The translations under genes and the position numbers were made by a program. From Bacteroides faecalis (GTDB lineage: Bacteria; Bacteroidota; Bacteroidia; Bacteroidales; Bacteroidaceae): DNA of 32,996 nt. The first letter of the stretch is position 1; every line of letters starts with the position of its first letter. Location: positions 1-32,996 of the forward strand of contig NZ_BHWB01000030.1 in assembly GCF_003865075.1 (NCBI RefSeq), read 5' to 3'. Shown here in pieces: positions 17,706 through 24,649 of the stretch. Under the pieces are notes generated by a model. It searched no databases, was not told the DNA's origin, and saw only the letters and a list, made by a program, of their open reading frames with translations.

Positions 17706-18005
17706 ATGGCAAAGGAATCAATGAAAGCACGTGAAGTTAAGCGTGCTAAATTAGTAGCCAGATACGCCGAAAAAAGAGCTGCTTTGAAGCAAATTGTAAG
17801 AACAGGTGATCCTGCTGACGCTTATGAAGCTGCACAGAAATTGCAGGAGTTGCCAAAGAATTCTAATCCAATTCGTATGCACAATCGTTGCAAACTGACT
17901 GGTCGTCCAAAAGGTTATATCCGTCAGTTCGGAATTTCAAGAATTCAGTTCCGTGAGATGGCATCTAACGGACTGATTCCAGGCGTAAAAAAAGCAAGCT
18001 GGTAA
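17706..18005 (+). CDS. rpsN: 30S ribosomal protein S14 (uS14), zinc-free long form
   Basis: S14 is needed for assembly of the 30S head. The 99-residue protein is the long form. The C-terminal core NRCKLTGRPKGYIRQFGISR has a single Cys rather than the four of the zinc-ribbon form, so it should not need zinc. It ends with GVKKASW, as in E. coli. No Shine-Dalgarno sequence is seen, and a 53-base spacer with a small hairpin separates it from rpsH. Confidence 0.98.
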   Translation: MAKESMKAREVKRAKLVARYAEKRAALKQIVRTGDPADAYEAAQKLQELPKNSNPIRMHNRCKLTGRPKGYIRQFGISRIQFREMASNGLIPGVKKASW

Positions 18006-18021
18006 TTGTTGTTTAAATATT

Positions 18022-18038
18022 GTCAGGGAAGTCCTGAT
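18022..18038 (+). promoter_or_regulatory. Small hairpin in the rpsN-rpsH spacer
   Basis: GTCAGG (18022-18027) pairs with CCTGAT (18033-18038) around five bases, with one G-U pair, 21 bases before the rpsH start. S8 is the autoregulator of the spc operon in E. coli, so a site near rpsH is conceivable. The stem is short and the role is speculative. Confidence 0.25.
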
Positions 18039-18058
18039 TAATTTAATTTATTTTTTAT

Positions 18059-18454
18059 ATGACTGATCCAATAGCAGATTATTTGACGAGGTTACGGAAC
18101 GCAATTGGTGCAAAGCACAGAGTTGTTGAAGTTCCTGCTTCGAATTTGAAAAAAGAAATCACTAAGATTCTTTTTGAGAAAGGCTACATTCTTAATTATA
18201 AGTTTGTAGAAGATGGTCCTCAAGGTACTATAAAAGTTGCCTTGAAATATGATTCTGTTAACAAAGTTAATGCAATCAAAAAATTAGAAAGAATATCTTC
18301 TCCGGGTATGCGTAAGTATACTGGTTATAAAGATATGCCGCGTGTTATTAATGGGTTGGGTATTGCTATAATATCTACTTCCAAAGGTGTAATGACTAAC
18401 AAAGAAGCTGCTGATCTTAAGATCGGTGGTGAAGTTTTGTGTTATGTATATTAA
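18059..18454 (+). CDS. rpsH: 30S ribosomal protein S8 (uS8)
   Basis: S8 binds the central domain of 16S rRNA and in E. coli represses the spc operon. The 131-residue protein starts MTDPIADYLTRLRNA. It ends with the strongly conserved GLGIAIISTSKGVMTNKEA and GGEVLCYVY. The ATG follows an A/T-only leader. Confidence 0.98.
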   Translation: MTDPIADYLTRLRNAIGAKHRVVEVPASNLKKEITKILFEKGYILNYKFVEDGPQGTIKVALKYDSVNKVNAIKKLERISSPGMRKYTGYKDMPRVINGLGIAIISTSKGVMTNKEAADLKIGGEVLCYVY

Positions 18455-18456
18455 TT

Positions 18457-18462
18457 AGGAGG
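18457..18462 (+). promoter_or_regulatory. rplF: Strong Shine-Dalgarno sequence before rplF
   Basis: AGGAGG lies eight bases before the rplF ATG, immediately after the rpsH stop codon. It is one of the few full anti-SD matches in the cluster. Confidence 0.8.
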
Positions 18463-18470
18463 AATTAGCA

Positions 18471-19040
18471 ATGTCAAGAATAGGAAAATTACCCATTAGT
18501 ATTCCTGCTGGAGTGACAGTCACTCTAAAGGATGATGTGGTTACCGTAAAGGGACCGAAAGGCGAAATGAGCCAATATGTGAATCCTGCAATCAATGTTG
18601 CCATTGAAGACGGACACGTTATTTTAACAGAAAATGAAAAAGAAATGGTTGATAACCCAAAGCAGAAACATGCTTTCCACGGTTTATATCGTTCTTTGAT
18701 TCATAACATGGTTGTTGGTGTATCAGAAGGATATAAAAAAGAACTGGAACTTGTTGGTGTTGGTTATCGTGCTTCTAATCAAGGTAACATTATTGAACTG
18801 GCTTTAGGTTATACACACAATATTTTCATTCAATTGCCTGCTGAGGTGAAGGTTGAAACTAAGTCTGAAAGAAATAAGAACCCTCTTATTATATTAGAAT
18901 CGTGTGACAAACAGTTGCTTGGTCAAGTTTGCTCTAAAATACGTTCTTTTCGTAAACCTGAACCATATAAAGGTAAAGGTATTAAGTTTGTTGGCGAAAT
19001 TATTCGCAGAAAGTCTGGTAAATCAGCCGGTGCTAAATAA
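18471..19040 (+). CDS. rplF: 50S ribosomal protein L6 (uL6)
   Basis: L6 binds domain VI of 23S rRNA near the sarcin-ricin loop and the factor-binding site. The 189-residue protein starts MSRIGKLPISIPAGVTV. It has the duplicated L6 fold, the motif VGVGYRA and the C-terminal PEPYKGKGIKFVGEIIRRKS. A strong Shine-Dalgarno sequence precedes it. rplR follows after 21 bases. Confidence 0.99.
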   Translation: MSRIGKLPISIPAGVTVTLKDDVVTVKGPKGEMSQYVNPAINVAIEDGHVILTENEKEMVDNPKQKHAFHGLYRSLIHNMVVGVSEGYKKELELVGVGYRASNQGNIIELALGYTHNIFIQLPAEVKVETKSERNKNPLIILESCDKQLLGQVCSKIRSFRKPEPYKGKGIKFVGEIIRRKSGKSAGAK

Positions 19041-19061
19041 TTCATATAAAATTAGAACATT

Positions 19062-19406
19062 ATGACAACAAAAATAGAAAGACGAGTTAAGATCAAATAT
19101 AGAGTACGCAATAAGATTTCAGGTACTACTGAATGTCCGCGTATGAGTGTATTTAGAAGTAACAAGCAAATTTACGTCCAGATTATCGATGATCTTTCTG
19201 GTAAGACGTTAGCTGCTGCTTCTTCTTTGGGTATGACTGAAAAAGTTGCAAAGAAAGAACAAGCTGCTAAAGTTGGTGAAATGATTGCTAAAAAGGCTCA
19301 GGAAGCAGGTATTACAACTGTTGTTTTCGACCGTAATGGTTACTTATATCATGGGAGAGTAAAAGAAGTAGCTGATGCTGCTCGTAACGGTGGACTTAAA
19401 TTTTAA
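19062..19406 (+). CDS. rplR: 50S ribosomal protein L18 (uL18)
   Basis: L18 binds 5S rRNA in the central protuberance with L5. The 114-residue protein contains the basic N terminus RRVKIKYRVRNKISGT, then PRMSVFRSNKQIYVQIIDD, and ends FDRNGYLYHGRVKEVADAAR. These are all family hallmarks. rpsE starts five bases after its stop. Confidence 0.98.
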   Translation: MTTKIERRVKIKYRVRNKISGTTECPRMSVFRSNKQIYVQIIDDLSGKTLAAASSLGMTEKVAKKEQAAKVGEMIAKKAQEAGITTVVFDRNGYLYHGRVKEVADAARNGGLKF

Positions 19407-19411
19407 TCATT

Positions 19412-19930
19412 ATGGCAGGAGTTAATAATAGAGTTAAGATTACTAACGATATAGAACTGAAAGATAGATTGGTTGCTATTAATCGTGTTACTAAGGTTAC
19501 CAAAGGTGGTAGAACTTTTAGTTTCTCTGCAATCGTTGTTGTAGGTAACGAAGAAGGAATTATCGGTTGGGGACTTGGTAAAGCAGGTGAAGTAACAGCT
19601 GCTATCGCTAAAGGTGTTGAATCAGCTAAGAAGAATCTGGTTAGAGTACCTGTATTGAAAGGTACAGTTCCTCACGAACAATCAGCTAGATTTGGTGGTG
19701 CTGAAGTATTTATCAAACCTGCATCTCACGGAACTGGTGTTGTAGCTGGTGGTGCAATGCGTGCTGTATTGGAAAGTGTTGGTATTACTGATGTTTTAGC
19801 AAAATCTAAAGGTTCTTCAAATCCGCACAACCTTGTTAAAGCTACAATTGAAGCTTTGAGTGAAATGCGTGATGCAAGAATGATAGCTCAGAACAGAGGT
19901 ATTAGTGTTGAAAAAGTATTTAGAGGATAA
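19412..19930 (+). CDS. rpsE: 30S ribosomal protein S5 (uS5)
   Basis: S5 contributes to decoding fidelity and the mRNA entry tunnel. The 172-residue protein has the double-stranded RNA-binding domain with VTKGGRTFSFSAIVVVG. That is the spectinomycin loop, with no deletion or substitution obvious to me. It is followed by the GTGVVAGGAMRAVLESVGI and SSNPHNLVKATIEAL motifs. Its 3' end supplies the start of the AAGGAGG that serves rpmD. Confidence 0.99.
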   Translation: MAGVNNRVKITNDIELKDRLVAINRVTKVTKGGRTFSFSAIVVVGNEEGIIGWGLGKAGEVTAAIAKGVESAKKNLVRVPVLKGTVPHEQSARFGGAEVFIKPASHGTGVVAGGAMRAVLESVGITDVLAKSKGSSNPHNLVKATIEALSEMRDARMIAQNRGISVEKVFRG

Positions 19931-19937
19931 GGAGGGG
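19929..19937 (+). promoter_or_regulatory. rpmD: Strong Shine-Dalgarno sequence before rpmD
   Basis: AAGGAGGGG spans the rpsE stop codon and ends two bases before the rpmD ATG. The core GGAGG is four bases away, rather close but a full anti-SD match. Confidence 0.7.
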
Positions 19938-19939
19938 AT

Positions 19940-20116
19940 ATGTCAACTATAAAGATTAAACAAGTTAAAAGTAGAATTGGTGTTCCGGCTGATCAAAAAA
20001 GAACTCTCGATGCACTAGGACTTCGCAAATTGAACCGTGTGGTTGAACACGAATGCACTCCTTCAATTCTTGGAATGGTAGATAAAGTAAAACACTTGGT
20101 TGCCATTATTAAGTAA
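19940..20116 (+). CDS. rpmD: 50S ribosomal protein L30 (uL30)
   Basis: L30 is a small 50S protein present in many but not all bacteria. This 58-residue gene lies in the 218-base gap between rpsE and rplO, its expected place. The protein starts MSTIKIKQVKSRIGVP. It contains the family core QKRTLDALGLRKLNRVVEHE and ends VDKVKHLVAIIK. It is intact and is the start served by a strong Shine-Dalgarno sequence. Confidence 0.97.
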   Translation: MSTIKIKQVKSRIGVPADQKRTLDALGLRKLNRVVEHECTPSILGMVDKVKHLVAIIK

Positions 20117-20148
20117 TTATTTGTTGAATAAAAAAAACGAATTACAAT

Positions 20149-20595
20149 ATGAACTTAAGTAATTTAAAACCTGCTGAGGGATCTACTAAGACAAGAAAGA
20201 GAATAGGACGTGGTACCGGTTCTGGTCTAGGTGGTACTTCTACAAGAGGTCATAAAGGAGCTAAATCAAGATCTGGATACTCTAAGAAGATTGGTTTTGA
20301 AGGTGGTCAGATGCCTCTTCAACGTCGGGTACCTAAATTTGGTTTTAAGAATATTAATCGTGTAGAATATAAAGCTATCAACTTGGATACTATTCAGACG
20401 CTTGTTGAAGCTAAGAACTTGGTAAAAGTTGGTTTAAGTGACTTTATTGAAGCAGGATTTATCTCTTCAAATCAGTTGGTAAAAGTATTAGGTAACGGAA
20501 CTTTGACTAATAAGCTTGAAGTAGAAGCTCATGCATTCTCTAAGACTGCAATTGCTGCTATCGAAGCTGCTGGTGGAAGTGTAGTAAAACTCTGA
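20149..20595 (+). CDS. rplO: 50S ribosomal protein L15 (uL15)
   Basis: L15 is a late-assembly 50S protein with a long basic N-terminal extension. The 148-residue protein starts MNLSNLKPAEGSTKTRKRIG. The Gly-rich RGTGSGLGGTSTRGHKG region and GFEGGQMPLQRRVPKFGF motif are diagnostic. The ATG follows an A-rich leader. secY starts four bases after its stop. Confidence 0.99.
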   Translation: MNLSNLKPAEGSTKTRKRIGRGTGSGLGGTSTRGHKGAKSRSGYSKKIGFEGGQMPLQRRVPKFGFKNINRVEYKAINLDTIQTLVEAKNLVKVGLSDFIEAGFISSNQLVKVLGNGTLTNKLEVEAHAFSKTAIAAIEAAGGSVVKL

Positions 20596-20599
20596 TTCA

Positions 20600-21943
20600 A
20601 TGAGAAAAGCTATTGAAACATTAAAGAATATATGGAAGATTGAGGATCTGAGACAGCGGATCCTCATCACCATATTGTTTGTGGCAATTTATCGTTTTGG
20701 TTCTTATGTAGTATTGCCAGGTATTAGTCCGGCTATGCTGACAAAATTGCACGAACAAACAAGTGAAGGGCTTTTGGCCTTGTTAAATATGTTTTCTGGA
20801 GGAGCATTCTCTAATGCATCTATTTTTGCATTGGGAATTATGCCTTATATCTCTGCATCTATCGTAATTCAGTTGTTAGGAATTGCTGTACCGTATTTCC
20901 AAAAACTGCAACGTGAAGGTGAGAGCGGCAGAAGAAAGATGAATCAATATACTCGTTATTTGACGATTGCTATATTGTTAGTTCAGGCTCCTTCTTATTT
21001 GCTCAATCTTAGGGCGCAGACTGGCACTTCCTTGAATGCTTCATTAGATTGGACTCTGTTTATGTTTACCTCTACCGTTATTTTGGCAGCAGGTAGTATG
21101 TTTATTTTGTGGCTTGGTGAAAGAATTACTGATAAAGGTATTGGTAATGGTATTTCATTTATCATCTTGATTGGTATTATTGCTCGTTTCCCGGATGCTT
21201 TAATTCAGGAAGTTGTTTCTAGAGTTACGAATAAGAGCGGTGGTCTGGTCATGTTTATAATTGAGATCGTATTCCTGTTATTAGTGATTGGTGCTGCTAT
21301 TCTCTTGGTGCAAGGTACTAGAAAAATTCCTGTACAGTATGCAAAAAGAATTGTAGGTAATAAGCAATATGGCGGTGCAAGACAGTATATTCCTTTGAAG
21401 GTGAATGCTGCTGGTGTAATGCCGATCATTTTTGCTCAGGCAATAATGTTTATTCCAATCGCTTTTATCGGTTATTCCAATGGTAATAATGCTGCAGGTG
21501 GTTTCTTGCATGCGTTTACTGATCATACAAGTTTCTGGTATAATTTCGTTTTTGCGGTAATGATTATATTATTTACATATTTTTATACTGCAATTACAAT
21601 TAATCCGACTCAGATGGCGGAGGATATGAAGAGAAATAATGGTTTTATTCCGGGGATCAAGCCAGGAAAGCAAACAGCAGAGTATATTGATGATATTATG
21701 TCTCATATTACTTTGCCCGGTTCTTTCTTCTTGGCATTGGTTGCTATTATGCCTGCTTTTGCTGGTGTATTTGGAGTACAGGCCGGATTTGCTCAGTTCT
21801 TCGGTGGTACATCTTTGTTAATTCTTGTAGGTGTTGTTCTTGATACATTGCAACAAGTAGAAAGTCATTTGTTGATGAGACATTATGACGGTTTGCTGAA
21901 GTCTGGTCGTATTAAGGGACGTGCTGGTGTGGCGGCATATTAA
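20600..21943 (+). CDS. secY: Protein translocase subunit SecY
   Basis: SecY is the channel of the Sec translocase in the inner membrane. The 447-residue protein shows about ten hydrophobic segments. It also has the conserved QREGESGRRKMNQYTRYLT loop after the second segment, GIGNGISFII, and cytosolic loops with NPTQMAEDMKRNNGFIPGI. The N terminus is short and charged (MRKAIETLKNIWKIEDLRQR). It sits at the end of the spc genes. The adk gene found next in Firmicutes is absent, and map follows after 14 bases. Confidence 0.99.
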   Translation: MRKAIETLKNIWKIEDLRQRILITILFVAIYRFGSYVVLPGISPAMLTKLHEQTSEGLLALLNMFSGGAFSNASIFALGIMPYISASIVIQLLGIAVPYFQKLQREGESGRRKMNQYTRYLTIAILLVQAPSYLLNLRAQTGTSLNASLDWTLFMFTSTVILAAGSMFILWLGERITDKGIGNGISFIILIGIIARFPDALIQEVVSRVTNKSGGLVMFIIEIVFLLLVIGAAILLVQGTRKIPVQYAKRIVGNKQYGGARQYIPLKVNAAGVMPIIFAQAIMFIPIAFIGYSNGNNAAGGFLHAFTDHTSFWYNFVFAVMIILFTYFYTAITINPTQMAEDMKRNNGFIPGIKPGKQTAEYIDDIMSHITLPGSFFLALVAIMPAFAGVFGVQAGFAQFFGGTSLLILVGVVLDTLQQVESHLLMRHYDGLLKSGRIKGRAGVAAY

Positions 21944-21957
21944 TTTTTTGATTGGAA

Positions 21958-22755
21958 ATGATATTTCTTAAAACAGAAGATGAAATAGAATTGCTCCGTC
22001 AGAGTAACTTACTTGTTGGTAAGACATTAGCTGAAGTTGCCAAATTAGTGAAACCTGGTGTTACTACACGTGAGTTGGATAAAGTTGCTGAAGAGTTTAT
22101 CAGAGATAATGGAGCAACTCCAACTTTTAAAGGATTTCCGAATCAATATGGTGAACCATTTCCCGCTTCAATTTGTACTTCTGTAAATGAGCAAGTAGTA
22201 CATGGAATTCCCAGTGATATCATTTTAAAAGAGGGTGATATTGTTTCTGTGGATTGCGGAACTTACATGAATGGTTTTTGTGGTGATTCTGCTTATACTT
22301 TTTGTGTAGGAGAGGTGGACGAAGAAATTCGTAATTTATTGAAGGTAACTAAAGAAGCGTTATATATTGGCATCCAGAATGCAGTGCAAGGCAAAAGAAT
22401 CGGAGACATCGGATATGCTATTCAGCAATATTGTGAATCTCATTCTTATGGCGTAGTGCGTGAGTTTGTTGGTCATGGTATTGGCAAAGAAATGCACGAA
22501 GATCCTCAGGTTCCTAATTATGGTAAAAGGGGATATGGCACTTTGATGAAGAGAGGTCTTTGCATTGCGATTGAGCCAATGATAACACTGGGAGACAGAC
22601 AAGTGATTATGGAACGTGACGGATGGACTGTGAGAACCAGAGATCGAAAGTGCGCAGCGCATTTTGAACATACGGTAGCCGTTGGATCTGGTGAGGCAGA
22701 TATTTTGTCTTCGTTCAAATTCATTGAAGAAGTTTTAGGAGATAAAGTAATATAG
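21958..22755 (+). CDS. map: Type I methionine aminopeptidase
   Basis: This enzyme removes the initiator methionine from nascent proteins. From the ATG at 21958 it has 265 residues. The five metal ligands are all visible: D99 (VDCG), D110 (GDSAYT), H173 (GHGIGKEMHEDP), E206 (IEPM) and E237 (FEHTVAV). The substrate-side His in VVHGIP is also present. A TTG two codons upstream (21952) is open, but ATG is preferred. It has no N-terminal zinc-finger extension. infA starts one base after its stop. Confidence 0.98.
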   Translation: MIFLKTEDEIELLRQSNLLVGKTLAEVAKLVKPGVTTRELDKVAEEFIRDNGATPTFKGFPNQYGEPFPASICTSVNEQVVHGIPSDIILKEGDIVSVDCGTYMNGFCGDSAYTFCVGEVDEEIRNLLKVTKEALYIGIQNAVQGKRIGDIGYAIQQYCESHSYGVVREFVGHGIGKEMHEDPQVPNYGKRGYGTLMKRGLCIAIEPMITLGDRQVIMERDGWTVRTRDRKCAAHFEHTVAVGSGEADILSSFKFIEEVLGDKVI

Positions 22756-22756
22756 T

Positions 22757-22975
22757 ATGGCAAAGCAATCTGCAATAGAACAAGATGGAGTTATAGTTGA
22801 AGCATTGTCAAATGCAATGTTTCGTGTTGAATTAGAAAACGGACATGAGATTACTGCGCATATTTCAGGTAAGATGAGGATGCATTACATCAAAATCCTA
22901 CCTGGTGATAAAGTGAGAGTCGAAATGTCTCCTTACGACTTATCGAAAGGAAGAATTGTGTTTAGATATAAATAA
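22757..22975 (+). CDS. infA: Translation initiation factor IF-1
   Basis: IF-1 is an OB-fold factor that binds the 30S A site during initiation. The 72-residue protein has the full family sequence: EQDGVIVEALSNAMFRVELE, HISGKMRMHYIKILPGDKV and VEMSPYDLSKGRIVFRYK. It lies one base after map and eight before rpmJ, the usual map-infA-rpmJ-rpsM order. Confidence 0.99.
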   Translation: MAKQSAIEQDGVIVEALSNAMFRVELENGHEITAHISGKMRMHYIKILPGDKVRVEMSPYDLSKGRIVFRYK

Positions 22976-22983
22976 AATAAGAT

Positions 22984-23100
22984 ATGAAAGTAAGAGCATC
23001 ATTAAAGAAACGCACGCCAGAATGTAAGATCGTTAGACGTAATGGCCGTTTGTATGTTATTAACAAGAAAAATCCTAAGTATAAACAACGTCAAGGATAA
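22984..23100 (+). CDS. rpmJ: 50S ribosomal protein L36 (bL36), zinc-free form
   Basis: L36 is the smallest 50S protein, binding near the factor-binding region. This 38-residue gene starts MKVRASLKKRTPECKIVRRN and ends NPKYKQRQG. The zinc form has Cys at 11, 14 and 27 and His at 33. Here these are Thr11, Cys14, Asn27 and Tyr33, so zinc cannot be bound. It is the only L36 in the window and sits in its standard place between infA and rpsM. Confidence 0.97.
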   Translation: MKVRASLKKRTPECKIVRRNGRLYVINKKNPKYKQRQG

Positions 23101-23105
23101 TTTAT

Positions 23106-23113
23106 TATTTTTG
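23106..23113 (+). promoter_or_regulatory. Promoter-like -7 element before rpsM
   Basis: TATTTTTG matches the Bacteroides -7 consensus exactly, 20 bases before the rpsM ATG, where the alpha operon begins in E. coli. No TTG lies about 19 bases upstream, and the stretch is AT-rich and partly self-complementary, so an internal promoter is only possible. Confidence 0.28.
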
Positions 23114-23133
23114 CAAAAAAAATAATTTAGTAT

Positions 23134-23514
23134 ATGGCTATAAGAATAGTTGGTGTAGATTTACCTCAGAATAAAAGAGGTGAAGTTGCGTTGACCTATA
23201 TATATGGAATAGGTCGCAGTAGTTCAGCAAAAATTTTAGATAAAGCTGGTGTAGACAAAGATCTGAAAGTTAAAGACTGGACAGATGATCAAGCTGCTAA
23301 GATTCGTGAGATTATCGGTGCAGAGTTTAAAGTAGAAGGAGATCTTCGTTCTGAAATCCAATTGAATATTAAGCGATTAATGGATATTGGTTGCTATCGT
23401 GGTGTACGTCATCGTATTGGTCTGCCGGTTAGAGGTCAGAGCACTAAGAATAATGCACGTACTCGTAAAGGTAGAAAGAAAACCGTTGCTAATAAGAAAA
23501 AAGCTACTAAATAA
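23134..23514 (+). CDS. rpsM: 30S ribosomal protein S13 (uS13)
   Basis: S13 lies in the 30S head, contacts the P-site tRNA and bridges to L5. The 126-residue protein starts [20 protein letters not shown], then [14 protein letters not shown]. It ends with a basic tail after [20 protein letters not shown]. It is the first gene of the alpha block and overlaps nothing; rpsK follows after 11 bases. Confidence 0.99.
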
Positions 23515-23525
23515 TAATTGTTGAT

Positions 23526-23915
23526 ATGGCAAAAAAGACAGTTGCAGCTAAGAAGAGAAATGTGAAAGTAGATGCTAATGGACAGTTACATGTTCATTCA
23601 TCTTTCAACAATATTATTGTTTCTCTTGCGAACAGTGAAGGGCAGATTATCTCTTGGTCATCTGCGGGAAAGATGGGATTTAGAGGTTCTAAAAAGAATA
23701 CTCCTTATGCAGCTCAGATGGCTGCCCAGGATTGTGCTAAAATAGCATTTGATCTTGGCCTAAGAAAGGTAAAAGCGTATGTGAAGGGTCCAGGTAACGG
23801 ACGCGAGTCTGCTATTAGAACTATCCATGGAGCTGGTATCGAAGTTACTGAAATTATTGATGTAACTCCGCTTCCGCACAATGGTTGTCGTCCTCCAAAA
23901 AGACGTAGAGTTTAA
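23526..23915 (+). CDS. rpsK: 30S ribosomal protein S11 (uS11)
   Basis: S11 lies on the 30S platform beside the Shine-Dalgarno helix. The 129-residue protein contains [40 protein letters not shown] and [19 protein letters not shown], and ends CRPPKRRRV. Its stop is followed by the widest gap in the alpha block (116 bases), which holds a candidate leader structure for rpsD. Confidence 0.99.
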
Positions 23916-23932
23916 TTTACCTTTAACTTAAA

Positions 23933-23998
23933 ATGATCTTGATTTTGTTTTTGGATTGCAATAATTTCTTCTCTGCAATCGCGGCTGCAACAAATTGA
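23933..23998 (+). CDS. Possible 21-residue leader peptide overlapping the rpsD leader hairpin
   Basis: An ATG at 23933 opens a 21-codon frame ending in TGA at 23996-23998. The peptide would be hydrophobic (MILILFLDCNNFFSAIAAAT, then Asn). It has no Shine-Dalgarno sequence. It covers exactly the stem-loop before rpsD, so translation of it would unfold that structure. It may equally be chance; there is no family to compare. Confidence 0.2.
   Translation: MILILFLDCNNFFSAIAAATN
23944..23994 (+). promoter_or_regulatory. Nested stem-loop upstream of rpsD, candidate S4 leader
   Basis: An outer stem pairs TTTGTT (23944-23949) with AACAAA (23989-23994). A perfect 7-bp inner stem pairs GATTGCA (23954-23960) with TGCAATC (23974-23980) around 13 bases. 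It lies 37 bases before the rpsD ATG. S4 regulates its own operon in both E. coli and Bacillus, by unrelated RNA structures, so a lineage-specific S4 site here is plausible. Pairing is seen; binding is inferred. Confidence 0.45.
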
Positions 23999-24031
23999 GT
24001 TCATGAATAAACAATTAAATATTTAAAAGAA

Positions 24032-24637
24032 ATGGCTAGATATACTGGACCAAAATCAAGAATCGCCCGTAAATTCGGTGAAGGAATCTTTGGAGCTGAT
24101 AAAGTTTTATCAAAGAAGAACTATCCTCCCGGACAACATGGAAATTCTAGAAAAAGAAAAACTTCTGAATATGGTGTGCAACTTCGTGAAAAGCAAAAAG
24201 CAAAATACACCTATGGAGTTTTAGAAAAACAATTCCGTAATTTGTTTGAAAAGGCAGCAACAGCTAAAGGTATTACCGGTGAGGTATTGCTTCAGTTGTT
24301 GGAAGGTCGTCTTGACAACGTAGTATTCCGTTTGGGTATTGCTCCTACACGTGCTGCTGCTCGTCAATTGGTTAGTCACAAGCATATTACAGTAGACGGT
24401 GAAGTGGTAAATATCCCTTCATATGCAGTAAAACCAGGACAATTGATTGGTGTTCGTGAAAGATCTAAATCTTTGGAAGTTATTGCTAATTCTCTCGCAG
24501 GTTTCAATCATAGTAAATATGCTTGGTTGGAGTGGGACGAAACTTCAAAGGTTGGTAAGTTGTTACATATACCTGAAAGAGCAGACATTCCTGAGAACAT
24601 TAAAGAACATTTGATCGTTGAATTGTATTCTAAATAA
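24032..24637 (+). CDS. rpsD: 30S ribosomal protein S4 (uS4)
   Basis: S4 nucleates 30S assembly and helps maintain fidelity. The 201-residue protein starts MARYTGPKSRIARKFGEGIF. It has the S4 RNA-binding domain (LEGRLDNVVFRLGIAPTRAA near residues 90-110, then VSHKHITVDGEVVNIPSY). It lacks the N-terminal Cys cluster, so it is the zinc-free form. It lies between rpsK and rpoA and probably regulates part of this block. Confidence 0.99.
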   Translation: MARYTGPKSRIARKFGEGIFGADKVLSKKNYPPGQHGNSRKRKTSEYGVQLREKQKAKYTYGVLEKQFRNLFEKAATAKGITGEVLLQLLEGRLDNVVFRLGIAPTRAAARQLVSHKHITVDGEVVNIPSYAVKPGQLIGVRERSKSLEVIANSLAGFNHSKYAWLEWDETSKVGKLLHIPERADIPENIKEHLIVELYSK

Positions 24638-24649
24638 ATAATTAATTTC

